Shown here piece after piece: positions 10,558 through 22,620 of a stretch of DNA of 64,000 bases (its first letter is position 1; every line of letters starts with the position of its first letter). The position numbers and the translations under genes are program-made. The stretch is from Lunularia cruciata (taxonomy: Eukaryota; Streptophyta; Marchantiopsida; Lunulariales; Lunulariaceae), in NCBI GenBank assembly GCA_948567375.1, contig OX419757.1:55363665-55427664 (forward strand), in the 5' to 3' direction. Below the pieces are notes generated by a model. It had not been told where the DNA came from. It saw only the letters and a list, made by a program, of their open reading frames with translations, and did no database searches.

Positions 10558-11251
10558 TGTGAGCCAGCCTGTCTCTCACTCAAGATAAACCTCCGATGGC
10601 TATTATGGTAACGCTCCATGAACTAAGAAGACAAAGGACCCCAACTTCATCATACTACTCCAAGGCTAACTCTACAAGACTCAAGACATTGCTCACTAGA
10701 GAACTCAATGAGAAAGAGATAGTTGCAAATGAAAGGATGATGAGTACCTCTTCACCTCTTGTTTATATACTTGTGAAATATTTATGCATTAAAGTTACTA
10801 TTTACCATAGTAACTCAAGTTACTAGGCTAAAAGTCAAGTAAAGTCAAAAAGTATAAAGGAATATCCATCCATATGGGCATATTCCACTAAGCATGTGAT
10901 CTTATCTTGACCCAACCACTAAGTCAAGGATTTCTTCACATGGGCTATGGTTGGACTAAAGGCTTGTGAAGAATCCAAAAAGGCTTGTGGGCCCAAGAGT
11001 TCTAAACTCTTTCTTCAAAGCCAAACACCTAGGAATAATACCAAGTTAACACATTAGAATCCAAAATAGTGGTGCTCATCTTTTCCACTTCCTCTAAAAT
11101 AAGGTCCCCCCTATCTTAGCTATGACTAACTTTAGCTAATTATGAATAATGTAGAACCACCCTTTATCTCTATATAAATAATATCTCTCAAGTACTTGTA
11201 ATACCAAGCTAAATATCATAATACCACACACATGCACAAATGGGTATTATA
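10558..11251 (-). repeat. Inverted B-family LTR (694 bp)
   Basis: Begins TGTGAGCCAGCC and ends GGGTATTATA, the full LTR in the orientation opposite to the truncated one just before it. It joins directly to chromovirus integrase at 11252, so the remainder of the truncated plus-oriented LTR is not present on its right. Confidence 0.85.
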
Positions 11252-11347
11252 GGACAAAGTCAACTTTCTTGGATGGAAGACAAGTGGGTTGGCTGGGGAG
11301 CATATCAACATAATAAGGAACATGAAACACCGGGTGGATCTTCATAT
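11252..11347 (-). pseudogene. Chromovirus integrase, GPY/F-domain end fragment
   Basis: The minus strand reads MKIHPVFHV and then YYVDMLPSQPT, typical of the tail of plant gypsy integrases. The fragment is bounded on the right by the copia element (TSD CATAT at 11343-11347) and on the left by the inverted B LTR. Across the copia insertion it joins 22885 leftward in phase (LELLPHM on the far side). Confidence 0.75.
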
Positions 11348-11607
11348 TGCTGAGAATCAAACAAGAATTAACAAAAACCTTCACACATCAAACATATTGC
11401 TAGAGTACTTATTCATTACACAAAAGGTATGTGGTTCACCTTGATGTGAAGCTAAGTTCATGGGAATCATTGAGCACCATCTTTACTCCCTCAATCTCAT
11501 CTCAATTTTTGAGGACAAACCTTTTTAGTAACTCAGATCTTCCTCACCATATCAGAGTTTGCTCACAAATCCAACCTAACCCCTAGACATTAGAGTAAAA
11601 CCTAACA
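11348..11607 (-). repeat. 3' LTR of the copia element
   Basis: Runs from TGCTGAGAATC to CCTAACA. It matches 22621-22880 with modest divergence, including CACCATATCA and CCTAACCCCTAGACATTAGA. Confidence 0.9.
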
Positions 11608-11621
11608 ATCTCTCCCTTGAC
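11608..11621 (-). other. Polypurine tract of the copia element
   Basis: The minus strand reads GTCAAGGGAGAGAT directly before the 3' LTR. Confidence 0.7.
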
Positions 11622-11820
11622 TCTTGTCTTGGGGTTGGTAACCTTGCAACAACTTATCATTCAGCGGGAAATTCTAGATAGACATCCAATCACTTGACCC
11701 CTCCTTTAAACTAGGATAAACTAGAACTTATAACCATAGCCCATACAAGGATAGAGTAACCAATATAGCCAAGGTCACCACTAATGCTAGGTCATCCTAC
11801 TCATGCTCCACTTGCACAAC

Positions 11821-12353
11821 CTACAGGGTAGCATGATGCCTAGAGAAACTTTCCAAAGGTATGACTTTGGTAAAGGCATCAGTTGGGTTGAGCTTACCAT
11901 CAATCTTGACTAGATCAACAAATTTCTCAAACACAACTTGCCTAAGAAAGTGATATATGATGTCTATATGCTTAACCCTACTATCTATCACCTGATTTTC
12001 AGCTAGGTTTAAAGCACTTTGACTGTCACAATGAAGCATTACATTACCATGCATTAGCCCTATCTCCGCAACAAGTCTATCCAACCAAATTGCCTCCAAC
12101 GCTGCTTTCGCTGTTGTTGCCACATACTCAGCTTCTGTAGTAGACTGTGCAACACACTTCTGCAAGGTAGATCTCCAACTAACGCACCCACCACCAAGTG
12201 TGAATACATACCCTCTTGTTGATCTCTGCTTGTCCAAATCTTGTCCATAGTCAACATCTACATAACCATCTAGTGATGTGGCATTCATTGATCTTCTATC
12301 AAATAAGAGCTCATAGTCTGTTGTACCTCTCAAATACCTACGAATCCACTTAA
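11821..12353 (-). pseudogene. Copia RNase H
   Basis: From the insertion junction the minus strand reads VKWIRRYLRGTTDYELLF, then DVDYGQDLDKQRSTRGYVF, CVAQSTTEAEYVA, LHCDSQSAL and VKHIDIIYHFLR, ending at 11821. These are the RNase H motifs of copia, including the DEDD-type acidic residues in DVDY, TEAEY and CDSQSA. This 170-codon part is still open. The 2.6-kb insertion separates it from the upstream HWEAV block at 14995-15274. Confidence 0.85.
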
Positions 12354-12357
12354 CCGC

Positions 12358-14994
12358 TATCGCACTTTCCTTTTCTCTCTCTAGGAATACACCGGGTGCC
12401 TAGATGTGGAGACTACAGATCAGAGGCTAGAGTTAAACCCGTAATGACTCGATAGAACACATGTGTGACCCTTATTGCTGGAACCCTCCTTTCTCATAAC
12501 TAATATTCTTGCTATCGGGAAGGAGAGTACCGGGCAACCTGACTTGTCATCACAACACACACTCCTGGTTTGCTAGTCATCACTTCTAGCATAACCAAGG
12601 AGAAATATAAAACACTCCTAGAAGGAAATAATCTGAGCGCAACGCATGCACACCAATCCAAGCCAATTGGGTGTACAAACAGGCATACAAGTACAGAGAG
12701 GATCCAATCACAAGAAAAGGAACAACTCTCTGTACTTTTTGTATGGAAAGAGCTTCAGAGCTTTCTTGCTCTGTCATCAAGCTCATTTCAACCTGTACTC
12801 CAAGCCTCCTCCCATTTGTACTTCAAATCTCAACAAATTTCTATTTCATGTGGGGATTTTCTATGTCCTTTTGATGGGGAAAACTCTGCGCAGCTCATAT
12901 GCAAGTAACTATTTTTATATAACTTGGATTTGAGTGATCTAGGATTCAATAGAAAGCTTGTACAATAAGCTTTCCAATGATATAAAATACACTTCAATGG
13001 GATAACTACAACTCTCCTAACAAGCTTTCAAAGTTGGCTAGGGTTTTTTTTTACTTCACCCTAATTTCAAAATCTTCTTTTTAGGGTTTGCTCCTGGTTC
13101 TTGGCAAATTTTCCATTTTCCGTAAGTACTAATCTTTGATATAAATTAGTACTTACGAAAGTTATGCAACAGGAATATATGTTGTGAATTTTGATCTACA
13201 TATGGATTGGTATTCCTACTTTACACTCGTTTTATGTACAGAAGTCTGATATAAATGTACATCGTCAGCCAAAGGTTTGGTGGGTTATAAGAGAATGAAG
13301 TAGTGACATTGATGTCTCCACTTGTTATCTGATAGTACCCACGCGTAACATGAGAGTTGTGTAGATTTTAACGGTATACAATTACAATATTGGTACACAA
13401 ACATGAGGGTCTAGAGTTTGAATTAACGTCAGTCACGTCTCAATCTATGGTCAAAAACATTGCCACAAGTTGAAGATTGATGAATAATATAACCGCATTG
13501 AAGGTCCTGAGGTTCTTGGTAAATTTTCCCCAGATTTCTGATTCAGAAATACACTTGATCCTCAAAAACACTCTAGAAACCTGAAACACTCAATCATAGT
13601 CACAAGATATGAGACTTGATATCCAATCAAGATGAAAGATAAAATTGCTCTACCGAGCTTCTGATAGTATTTTTAGCAGGATGTTTTGCATCATATCTCA
13701 CTCTTCACAAATCTAGAACCAACCAAATTTTCCACAATAGTTGGTCATTTTTTTTTTAAAGTCTCGCAAATTTTGGTAGTCTAATCCAACCCCAATCTTT
13801 AGATGTGGATCAATTCGTGAGCTGGGCTAGCTTGTGAGCTCTACAGACCCAGGTTTACTTGATCCAAGACCCTGATTTCTCTATTGAATTATTCACATAA
13901 AAATTTTGCACAGAGGTGCCAAACCTATCCACTAACAACTCTAGAAATTTTCATAAGAAAATTAAAACCACAACTTGTAGAATGACAAAAACTCTAAACC
14001 TGATCATTAGCTCTTCTCCAACACCTTACATCCCATAAGCTTCACTTCAATCAATTGGATCTGATTTGAGATTGACCCAAAACTGGAATTTATTGTGCTC
14101 AGTACTATAAAAACATTGTCTACTGTCCAATCCTATTAACAAATAGTGAAAAAGTCTCAAGAAGCTCCCTCAATTGACTACTTTGTGCTCCTGGGTATGA
14201 ATTCAACCCCCTTTCACTCAATTGATCATATCACTCTCATATCTAGCTCAAATTGCATGATCTATGTCTCCATATTGTAGCCTGTCATCTCTTCTTTTGA
14301 ACAATATCCTCCATTCTCCAAATGGCTTCCCCAAACTCTCCCGATGGTCAAAAAACTCCCAACTTCTCTCTTGGGACCCAAGCTCTTGCACATTTGTCCT
14401 TTAGTCTTTTTACTTTTTGACAAATGGACCTCACAACTCCACCTTGAAGCTTATGAGCGAAATTTTAGGCATTCCCCAACTATAGAAGGACATATATTAT
14501 CAAGTCCCAAACATTCTCATAAGTTAGCACCGGAAGGACGATAGGATCTTGGTTTCCCATCACCGACTCCACAAACACCACCCCGAAACGTGCTAACAAC
14601 CAATCTCGTAAGTCATCACGGTTTAAAATCTGAAGATTGATGAGAAAAGGATTCGGGAGTGGCAGATCGGGAACATGGGACATCTCATGCTAGAATGCTT
14701 CCTCCGATGCTCTAACACTTGCTCTCTGCTACAACTCTCACGCCCAACATCCTTCTCTCTTTGAGACTCTCCAAACTAAAACACACCCGTCTCTCCACTC
14801 ACCCTCATCTTTATTCATCAGAGCCCTCAAACATGATAAGATTGTAACCCACGTGGCCAATCACATACATGTTCATATATGGCTCACATGGCAACATCTC
14901 ATCCGTCGGATCTAGTATGCAACCTACCCCCCTAACGTGGAGATAAACTATGATAAGTCACTTTGTTACGGCCTACGTAAACCACAACACGACA
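12358..14994. mobile_element. 2.6-kb unclassified insertion in copia, solo-LTR-like ends
   Basis: It splits the conserved copia HWEAV-KW codons with CCGC on both sides (12354-12357 and 14995-14998), so it arrived as an insertion with a 4-bp or slightly longer duplication. Its ends are TATCGCAC and, reversed, TGTCGTGT: imperfect inverted termini in which every difference is a transition. That fits decay of an original TG...CA boundary. No coding frame is convincing (the overlapping frames at 12570-12933 differ in phase and carry no motif). A solo LTR of an unknown family is the best guess. A non-autonomous DNA element is possible. Confidence 0.55.
13121..13157. repeat. Perfect 13-bp hairpin inside the unknown insertion
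   Basis: CGTAAGTACTAAT at 13121-13133 pairs exactly with ATTAGTACTTACG at 13145-13157 across an 11-nt loop. No function is evident. Confidence 0.85.
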
Positions 14995-15274
14995 CCGCTT
15001 CCCAATGTGTCCTTCCTAGATTTGGCATATACCTACACACCTTACCCAATGCTAGGGCAAGATCAGGTCTAGTGCAAGTCATCAAGTACATGAGACTCCC
15101 AATAGCCTTCTCATAAGGAATGTTAGCCATCAAACCCTTCTCCATGGCATCTATAAGACAACATGTTGCTGAAAGCTTGAAATGAGAAGCTAGAGGAGTA
15201 CTTACTGCTTTACCATTCTCCATGTTGAACCTAGCAAGTACCTTCCTAGCATATTTGCCATGCATCAACCACAA
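14995..15274 (-). pseudogene. Copia reverse transcriptase, C-terminal part
   Basis: The frame reads YARKVLARFNMENGKAVSTPL, then YEKAIGSLMYLMTCTRPDLA and GRTHWEAV, the classic copia connection between polymerase and RNase H. It ends at the 2.6-kb insertion junction. A stop separates it from the 15275-15754 frame. Confidence 0.85.
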
Positions 15275-15862
15275 CTAACCTATGCACAAGTTCCTCTTGA
15301 TCTCCATGCCTAATATCCTTGTGGCCAACCCTAGATCCTTCATCCTGAACTCCAAACTCAAGAGTGCCTTGAGCTTGTTCACCTCAGATCTATCCTTGGC
15401 AGCTATCAACATGTAATCCACATATAGCACACGAATAATAAAACCAAAGGTCTTATTACTCACAAGTTTTATGTACACACAAGGATCAAATAAACTCCTA
15501 TTGAAACCTTGAGCGTGCATAAACACATCAAACCTCTTGTTCCATTGGCAAGGTGCTTGCTTCAGCAATAGGCATACCTTGTCCTCTTGGCCTTTCTTCA
15601 CAAACCCCACAAGTTGTCTCATGAAGATCCTTTCATCCAAGGTGCCATAGAGAAATGTAGTTACAACATCCATTTGATCTAAAGTAAGACCAAATAATGC
15701 AACAAGCATACATAATAGACGTAGAATACTTTGCAATAGGAGAGAAGAACTCATTTAGTCCACTCCCTTCTCTTGAGTGAACCCCTTTGCTACCAACCTA
15801 GCCTTGTAGATCTTTGATCCCTCCTTAGGACCCTCCTTCAACCTGTAGATCCACTTGCAATC
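15275..15862 (-). pseudogene. Copia reverse transcriptase, catalytic part
   Basis: From the solo-LTR junction the minus strand reads CKWIYRLKEGPKEGSKIYKARLV, then MDVVTTFLYGTLDERIFM (the DVK.AFL.G block), FDPCVYIK, VLYVDYMLIAA (the catalytic YVDD now YVDY) and FRMKDLGLA.RILGMEI. The lost second Asp and the upstream stops show it is inactive. It continues from 17704 across the inserted LTR. Confidence 0.85.
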
Positions 15863-17692
15863 TGTGGTACACACATTTTTCATTTTGGACGAGTTTTGAA
15901 GAAGAAGTGCCTTGCTGAAACCAAATGGAGAAGAAATAAGTGGAAACCTGTGTTTTGATCAAGCCTAAGGAAGTCAACTTTGTTTTGGAGGAAGAAGAAC
16001 TCGGATTGGAGTAGACCCAAAGGAGGGCAGACAATTGTAGGTTAGGATTCTTGTGGAGGTTGTATCTCAATGACAGAAGGTCCAAATCATGCGTGCTATA
16101 TCTTGTTGGAAGCGTCTCAATCAGGGCTTTATATTACCACAAAAATCGCAAATTTTGGAGGTCTGTAGAAGAAGTTACAAGTATTTGAAGTTTTTTGGAG
16201 TAGATGTACTTCAAGTTCAAGTTCTTCGGGTTGGTGTCTTCGGGAATTTGGACTTTGGACTTCGGGTTTACATGACTTAGGGTCTAAAGGCTTCACCTCA
16301 AGAAAAAAAAATGATTCAATCCAAGGTAGTTGGACCTTGGAGTGCAGTGAAAGTGACTTTGGTAATTTTGCGAGAGGCATTAGAGAGAGTTAGGACAGAG
16401 AAATAATAAATAGTTAGGATACCCATGATTTCAATTTCAGTTCTAATTGAAGATGGAACATGAATTGAAAGAGAAGTAGAAGTAGTGAATAAACCTAAAT
16501 GGCAAGATCAGACAATAAGTGTATTCGGGTCAGTAACATGAGTGATTAGGGGAAAGTGGGTTGTAAATTGAAGCCGTAGATAGTGTACCTATGCTTTCAA
16601 TTACAATTCTTGATGATGACATAGTAGAATTAGTAAAGTAATTGATAGTAGTTAGACCCAAAGTAAGAGACATAGGAGTGCATGTGTCTTTGGATTTGAC
16701 ATTTGACACTTTAGAGAAGAGTGGGTCGAGAGATAAGGATTTAGAAGGATTACCTACTAGTGTAATTCTAGATCAGAGTGAAGAAGTAGTAGAATTGGTA
16801 GCAGAATTAGGAGTTATGAAACCCAAGGACAGAGTAATAGTGAGTGAAGTTACTTCAGGTTTGAAAGCCAAAGAAGAAGTAGACATCGGATCGGAGTAGT
16901 AACAATTTTGAGATAGGAAGAGGTAGATATGAAGAGGTGCATTGTCATTTTGGATCTATAGGTTAAAAGAGTTGTTAGGAAATGGTATAGTCATTAGAAT
17001 TGTTGTTTGCTTCACTATTTAAGAGTGGCATTTGCAGTCTTATGTTGTTCAGTGCTCATAATTTCTGAGAATAGATAAAGCAAAGTGCTTTGAAGTAGTG
17101 CTCGTCGCTTGAGCTTGATTCCGAGTATCAACTTTGTGTCTATGTTTGTGAGTGTATAGAGAAATTTGAAGTGCAAGTCAGTGTGTCTATGAATGTTGGA
17201 TTCCACAGCCTTCATCTTCATTTTGCATGTTTGATCTTGAGTGAAGTGCAATCAAATCAATGCCTTGACAGATCTGAGAGGAATTGTAGTGTTGGTAGTA
17301 TTCTACATTTGTGAGTACAGCGTGAAGTTGATGTGAAGCAATTTTGATCGAGGAAGTTGTGCCTTCAGTGGAGGGATGGAACACAATTCTGAGGCAAAGT
17401 TGTTTGGCAGTGAAGTGCTATTTTTGGGAGAGCCTGAATCATCACAATCAAGATTGTTTGGAAAGATTTGATGGAATTGTGATTAAGAAGTGTTAATCTG
17501 TGACAAGACTGCAAATCAATGCTTGTTACTCTCTTCTAGGTGTGGTTTCTACCTGAGAGATTAAAGACACAGCCAAGAAGAACTACATTGTGACATTTGA
17601 CTTTGTATTTGGACATTTCTGACTAGTATCTCTGCGGGATCAAACTTTACTTGCCCAATTACCGCAAAAGTGATATTTGCCAAGTTGTCATA
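15863..17692 (+). repeat. Solo LTR, short relative of the giant LTR (1.83 kb)
   Basis: It starts TGTGGTACACACATTTTTCA, like TGTGGTGCACACATTTTTTA at 28539, and ends GTGATATTTGCCAAGTTGTC then ATA, like the ...GGGTTGTCACA end at 48676. Its later part encodes VSLDLTFDTLEKSG (16642-16899), homologous to the C-terminal end of the frame inside the giant LTRs. Most of that frame is absent. It interrupts copia reverse transcriptase within the conserved IGCKW codons, and the flanks GGATG and GATTG (minus strand) look like a decayed 5-bp duplication. Confidence 0.75.
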
Positions 17693-17703
17693 CATCCTAT
17701 CAC

Positions 17704-17916
17704 TTATTGATCCTTAGGTAATGTGACTAACTCCCAAGTTCTGTTATCCCTCAAGGATTCCAACTCCCTCTCCATAGAACCAAGCCACTCATCCTTTTCA
17801 CTAGAAGAACATGCCTCCTTGTAGGATAAGGGTTCACCTTCTTCCAAGACCAAAGCATGAGCATCATCTTCAAAAGTCAAGTCATCATCCAATAACTTTG
17901 TTGAATCAATCCACAT
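17704..17916 (-). pseudogene. Copia reverse transcriptase, N-terminal part
   Basis: The frame reads EEGEPLSYKEACSSSEKDEWLGSM..., then NRTWELVTLPKDQ, the start of the copia polymerase domain. After a stop, VIG leads into the solo-LTR junction at 17692. Confidence 0.85.
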
Positions 17917-18234
17917 GCCATATATGTTTGGAGCTCAACTAGCTTGCCTTGATGACCTCTTGAATGAACTCTCCGCTTGATCTCCATGTGTAGGTCAAAT
18001 ATGAGACTAACCTAGCACATTTTGTTATTCATCAGCAACTACTTGCTCCTCATTTGTTCTTGCTCCTCTACTTTAGGAGCACCTCCTTCCTCTTCATCAC
18101 TTAAGTGATCAATCTCTTCCCCACCTAGATCCAAGGTGGGAGACTTGCCTTTGTTAGTGTAAGGAGCTTGAGCATTGTCTTCCTCCTTGAATGATCTGGA
18201 TTCATTAAAGGAAACATCCTTATTGACCGCAACC

Positions 18235-19058
18235 TTACACGCTATTGGATCCATACCTATAAGCTTTCACTCCACTTGCATAGCCAAGAAAAACACATTT
18301 CTTTGACATAGCATCCAACTTGGACCTATCCTCCTTAGGTGTGAGTGAATATGCATCACAACCAAATATCTTCAATCTATTATAATCAGCTGGTTGCTGA
18401 TGCCTCAACTCATATGGCGTCTTGGAGTTGATTGTACTAGATGGAGAAATATTTACCACATATGTCACTATGTTGATAGCTTCTGCCTAAAACTCATGTG
18501 TTGACTTTGATTCACTCAACATACTTTGTGCATGTTCTAACAATGTCCAGTTGAGCCGCTCAACAATACCGTTTTGATGTGGAGTGTAAACTATGGTAAG
18601 GTGACGAGTTATCTTGTATTCTGTGCAATATGCCTGAAACTCTATAGAGACATACTCCCCGCCATTGTCTAATCTTAGACACCTCACCTTCTCCCCAATC
18701 TGAGTCTCCACTTGGGTCTTCCACTTTTTTGAAAGTGGCAAAGACTTCAAACTTATGGTGCATGAAATAAATCCACACAAACCTCGAGTAATCATCAAAA
18801 AATATTACATAGTAAATTTTTCTAGAGCGTGAGGGTATAGAGGAATGGTCCCCTCTTATTACTATGTACATACTTGAGTAGACCCTTGGAACTATGGGTC
18901 CTCACTCCAAAAACAGATATGTTTTGTTTTCCAAAGATGCAATGCTCACAAAAATCCAATTTCACAATCTTCAAGTCAGATAGCAAGCCATTTCTTTTCA
19001 AGATAGCCAAACCCTTCTCATGAAAATGACCTAGCCGTGAATGCCATATAGTCGTCAT
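18235..19058 (-). pseudogene. Copia integrase
   Basis: At 18822-19058 lies the zinc-binding pre-integrase region (WHSRLGHFHEKG ... FCEHCIFGK, H-H-C-C). The catalytic core follows with VIFFDDYSRFVWIYF (first Asp), CLRLDNGGEYVS (second Asp) and YTPHQNGIVERLN (Glu). The C-terminal region at 18235-18468 has KTPYELRH and FGCDAYSL..KEDRSKLDAMSKKCVFLGYA. Frameshifts near 18820 and a stop near 18487 split it. The catalytic triad residues are all still encoded. Confidence 0.85.
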
Positions 19059-19398
19059 CCCATCTTGATCCTAGTTACATTGGCTTCTCCACACAATGTA
19101 GTGCCTTCCAATACAAATATATTCTTTCAAAAGCTACCTTGCAAGATAACCTTTCCACCATAAGTGACTCAAAGTACCCCATCACCAACACTCCATTGAT
19201 GACCTTTGGCATGCAATACTCCAAGGGAAATCAGGTTCTTCTTCATGTCAAGTATGAACCAAAAGATCATTGAACTTTCGCATAGCTCCATCAAATATTC
19301 AAATCCTTATGGATCCAATACCCTCAATCCAACAAGGTTGATCATTCCCCATCAGAACTGAACCATTCAATGTTGAAAGTGAATAGAAGAACTCCTTG

Positions 19399-19459
19399 AT
19401 ATAGCATATATGGTACGAGGAAGCACAATCTAGAATCCACTCATCATCCATGCTAGGAG
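19399..19459 (-). pseudogene. Copia protease active-site block
   Basis: The minus strand encodes EWILDCASSYHICY, matching the copia WILDSGASxHM signature with the catalytic Asp kept but the following Ser-Gly lost. It is inactive by sequence. Confidence 0.65.
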
Positions 19460-19634
19460 ATGACGCACAAAGTGCATACCCACAACCTCACAAATCATAT
19501 TGATCATCCAATAGATCAATATCCTCCTCAACATAAGCTATGTTTGTTGAAGAGCCTTCATCTACCTTTCCTTTGCCCTTAGCTTTAAACTCCTTCTTCA
19601 TATGGCCTACTTTGCCACCACCTCAGCAAGTCAC

Positions 19635-20471
19635 CTATTTCCTCTCCTTGGACTTGCCTCTAGACTTAGACTTGGACCTGGCCTTACTTTTCCCCTTATC
19701 ACTATCATTAGTCCTCCGTTGAGGTCTCCCACATTGGATAACCAAAGCATTGCCTTGAGTAGAAGATGACACTGAGGTTGCAACAAGTTTTTGTTGCAAG
19801 TCATCTGTAAGTAGAGCTATTGTCACCTCTTCAAAGCTAATAGTATTTTTCTCACGGTGCAACAAAACTCGTGAAAGTGACTGATAGGATGGCGGCAAGG
19901 AGTCCAACAAGTGCAGCACCTTCTGCTGCTCATTCAAGTCCTCTCCCAAGTTTGTCAAATCTACTACTAGGTCACAAAATGCATCCACATGGTCTCTGAT
20001 GTTGGTCCCTGGTTTCATCTTGGATGTGATTAGTTTGAGATTGGTGTACAATCTATTTGACAATTCATTCTGATGATACTTGCTCTGAAGTGCATCAAAC
20101 AAGGAGGTACAATCTGAATGCTCTCCCACTTGCTTGATCACATGGGGCTAAAGGTGAAGCAAAATATTATTCATAGCTTGCTCTTGCATATCATCCCAAT
20201 CACTTTGTCTCTCATCGTCATGTTTCTCCCTCAAGAGCTTACCTAAACCAGTTGCTCTCAACACTCCTTTCACCTGCTGTTCCCATAGCAAGTAATCCAT
20301 GCGGCCATCAAACTTTGCCACATCAAACTTGGGTCCACCAAGCCTCAAGGTACCCATATTCACTTTGTTTTGCTCCACAAGTACTAATGAGGCTATTGTT
20401 GCACTTAGAGACTCTTCTTGAGTCCTTGAACCTTCCACCTTAAAAATCCAATACTTAGGGGAGTGGGTCAA
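19635..20471 (-). pseudogene. Copia gag
   Basis: Two frames separated by one stop (near 20145): 20148-20471 with KFDVAKFDGRMDYLLWEQQV, and 19635-20141 with LFDALQSKYHQNELSNRLY, KPGTNIRDHVDAFCDLV and LDSLPPSYQSL. This is the UBN2/gag-polypeptide fold typical of copia capsids. The tail is basic (SKARSKSKSRGKSKERK). A knuckle remnant (GKVGHMKKEF) follows near 19600. Confidence 0.8.
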
Positions 20472-22606
20472 AAGACGGAAATCATTTTACAGCAGCTCCT
20501 TTAAATACTCAAAGTCAACATCTAGTTGCATCAACTTGTAACCTTGAGGATAAGCTTTTCAACGCACTAAACAGAATATTCTTCCGAGTCTTGAGTCAAA
20601 AATTATGAATTGAATTCCAAAGGGGGATAAGGGATGTTGTCAGAGAATTACCTTCTCTAAAAAGTGCACTTGGAATGATAAGGCTTGTATGCACAATGGT
20701 GATGCTATTAGAGTGGCAAAGTTTGAATCTAACAATACAGTTTATATCATCAAGCAATCTTCAACACAAAAGGGGGGCTCCGGCGCTTCCATATCAAATG
20801 CAAATATTTGCTGCACCTACGCATGCACTTCTTGGTAAAGATTCTGATGATTAAGGTGACAACCTGAGTGGGTGTCCAAATACATTATCCTTGAGTAACA
20901 TTCTTTTGGAAGAGGACTATGATTTTATCTGCAGTCACCTCTCCTATTATAAGTTAATCCTTGAAATCAGTCTACATAAAATCTTGAACCACAGGCCTCC
21001 TATTTTACAAAACCCAAAAGATTCCAATGGATACATATTAATGAAAGTGATGCTAGAAGTCCTAGAGTTTGTCCATCTCTTGAGGACATAGACTGCACTA
21101 CTAGCAGCCAAAAGGAAAGGAGTGACGTTGAAACTATTGTGAATGGTATTTCAAGGAGGTCCCATTCACTTTTTAGTTTTCTTGCGTTGGACTACCCAAG
21201 TACTTCATAAACAAAAATCTTGGGATGTTAATGAAGCAGGTTGAGAGAGCTCAAACTCACATGAATTTATAGGCAAGCCCTCCCATGGGTATGATAAAAT
21301 TATTCCTACCAGGTTTGGCGAGGAAGCGGTTCACCACACCAATTCTTGATCAGCTTACTTGTTCCTCCTCAGCACTTCCCACCTTCTTGTCTCCATGAAG
21401 TCTCAATTGATTTTTAATGCCAATCTTGACTTCCCTCAATCCAATGATTTGCTCCTCTTTGTCAAAAATTCCTAGCACCACCACTAATGCCAAACACAAG
21501 CAGTGGATATAGAAACTCAAAACAGCCTCACTCAATTCTTGCCTTGATCATCCACAATTTCCTATCCCAAAGAGACCTAATTCCTGCACTTCATCCACCC
21601 CAAAGCTTCTTCCTCCCTTTTCAAATTGCCAGAGCAATAGCAGCACTGCTCCTACTTTAGAACTGTCTCCCTCAATCAGCCCAAGAACTACCGGTACCCA
21701 TAGCTACTACAACCACAAAATGTACATGTTCTCTCCTAGATTTCAACCGCTGCAACCAAAGTTCCAAACTTGCACCTCCACCTAAACCCTTGCTCCTTGC
21801 ACCCTGCTAAAACTTCCTGATTGTTGTTGTTCCCCATAATAGGTTGACTCCAAACAAGGTCACCATTGCTTTGGATTCTAGTGACGGTGGAGGTCCTCAA
21901 AGGTATTGTAGTAAAGAACCCTCGGAACTTTTAATTGTGTGATAGTTGCGAGGATTCTACAAGAGCTTTGGTAGATCTTCTGTGTCAATTATATATAGTG
22001 GGACAAGGGATTAACCCATTTCATTACCCCACCAAGTAACCATACACTGCAACATACACTCTGAACTTGCAGTCTGAGCTTCCAAATTGCCTGATCTTCA
22101 AATAGTAGCCTAAACACGAAGGGTCAACCAAACGCTTTCATTGTTCTAAGAGAAACAATCAAGTTGTCTATTGACCTGTCCTCACCAATCATCAATTTTG
22201 GATACCTTAGTCCTGGTTGAGACCGTTCATAAGAGTACCAATTGCTTCCCTTCTGAGTCATCTTCAGCTACAAACTCCAAAAAATTCTTTGTCCGCCCTC
22301 GTCCCCTTTTTGAAACGATAGACTCGGCCTAGTGAGTCACACTACTCTCTTCTCTCACAGATGAAGTTGGAATCTAAGAGAATCCCTCCGTTGACCTCTT
22401 CCCAACTAGTGATCACAAAAAAATAGTCAATAGATCCGGATCACTGTCTCTTTCTCACTCCTCCAATACTTAAGAAGATAATCCACTGTTCTTACTAATT
22501 CACTGTTTTGAATGAACAATCAATCAAATCAGGCGCTACCAACTGGTCTCTTCTCCAATAGGCACTTGTCTGGAAGAAGTAAAGGTCACAACCTCATATG
22601 AACAAA
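20472..22606 (-). other. Long copia leader, no gene recognised
   Basis: About 2.1 kb separate gag from the primer site, much longer than usual for copia. I see no motif-bearing frame in it. It may contain a further old insertion, but I could not find matching flanks. Confidence 0.4.
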
Positions 22607-22618
22607 GCTCTAATACCA
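22607..22618 (-). promoter_or_regulatory. Primer-binding site for tRNA-iMet (copia)
   Basis: The minus strand reads TGGTATTAGAGC, one mismatch from TGGTATCAGAGC, two bases inside the 5' LTR. Confidence 0.85.
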
Positions 22619-22620
22619 TT

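Noticed and set aside
12570-12933. Overlapping frames of 66-112 codons in the 2.6-kb insertion
   Set aside because: Several phases and both strands are open over the same bases. None has a motif.
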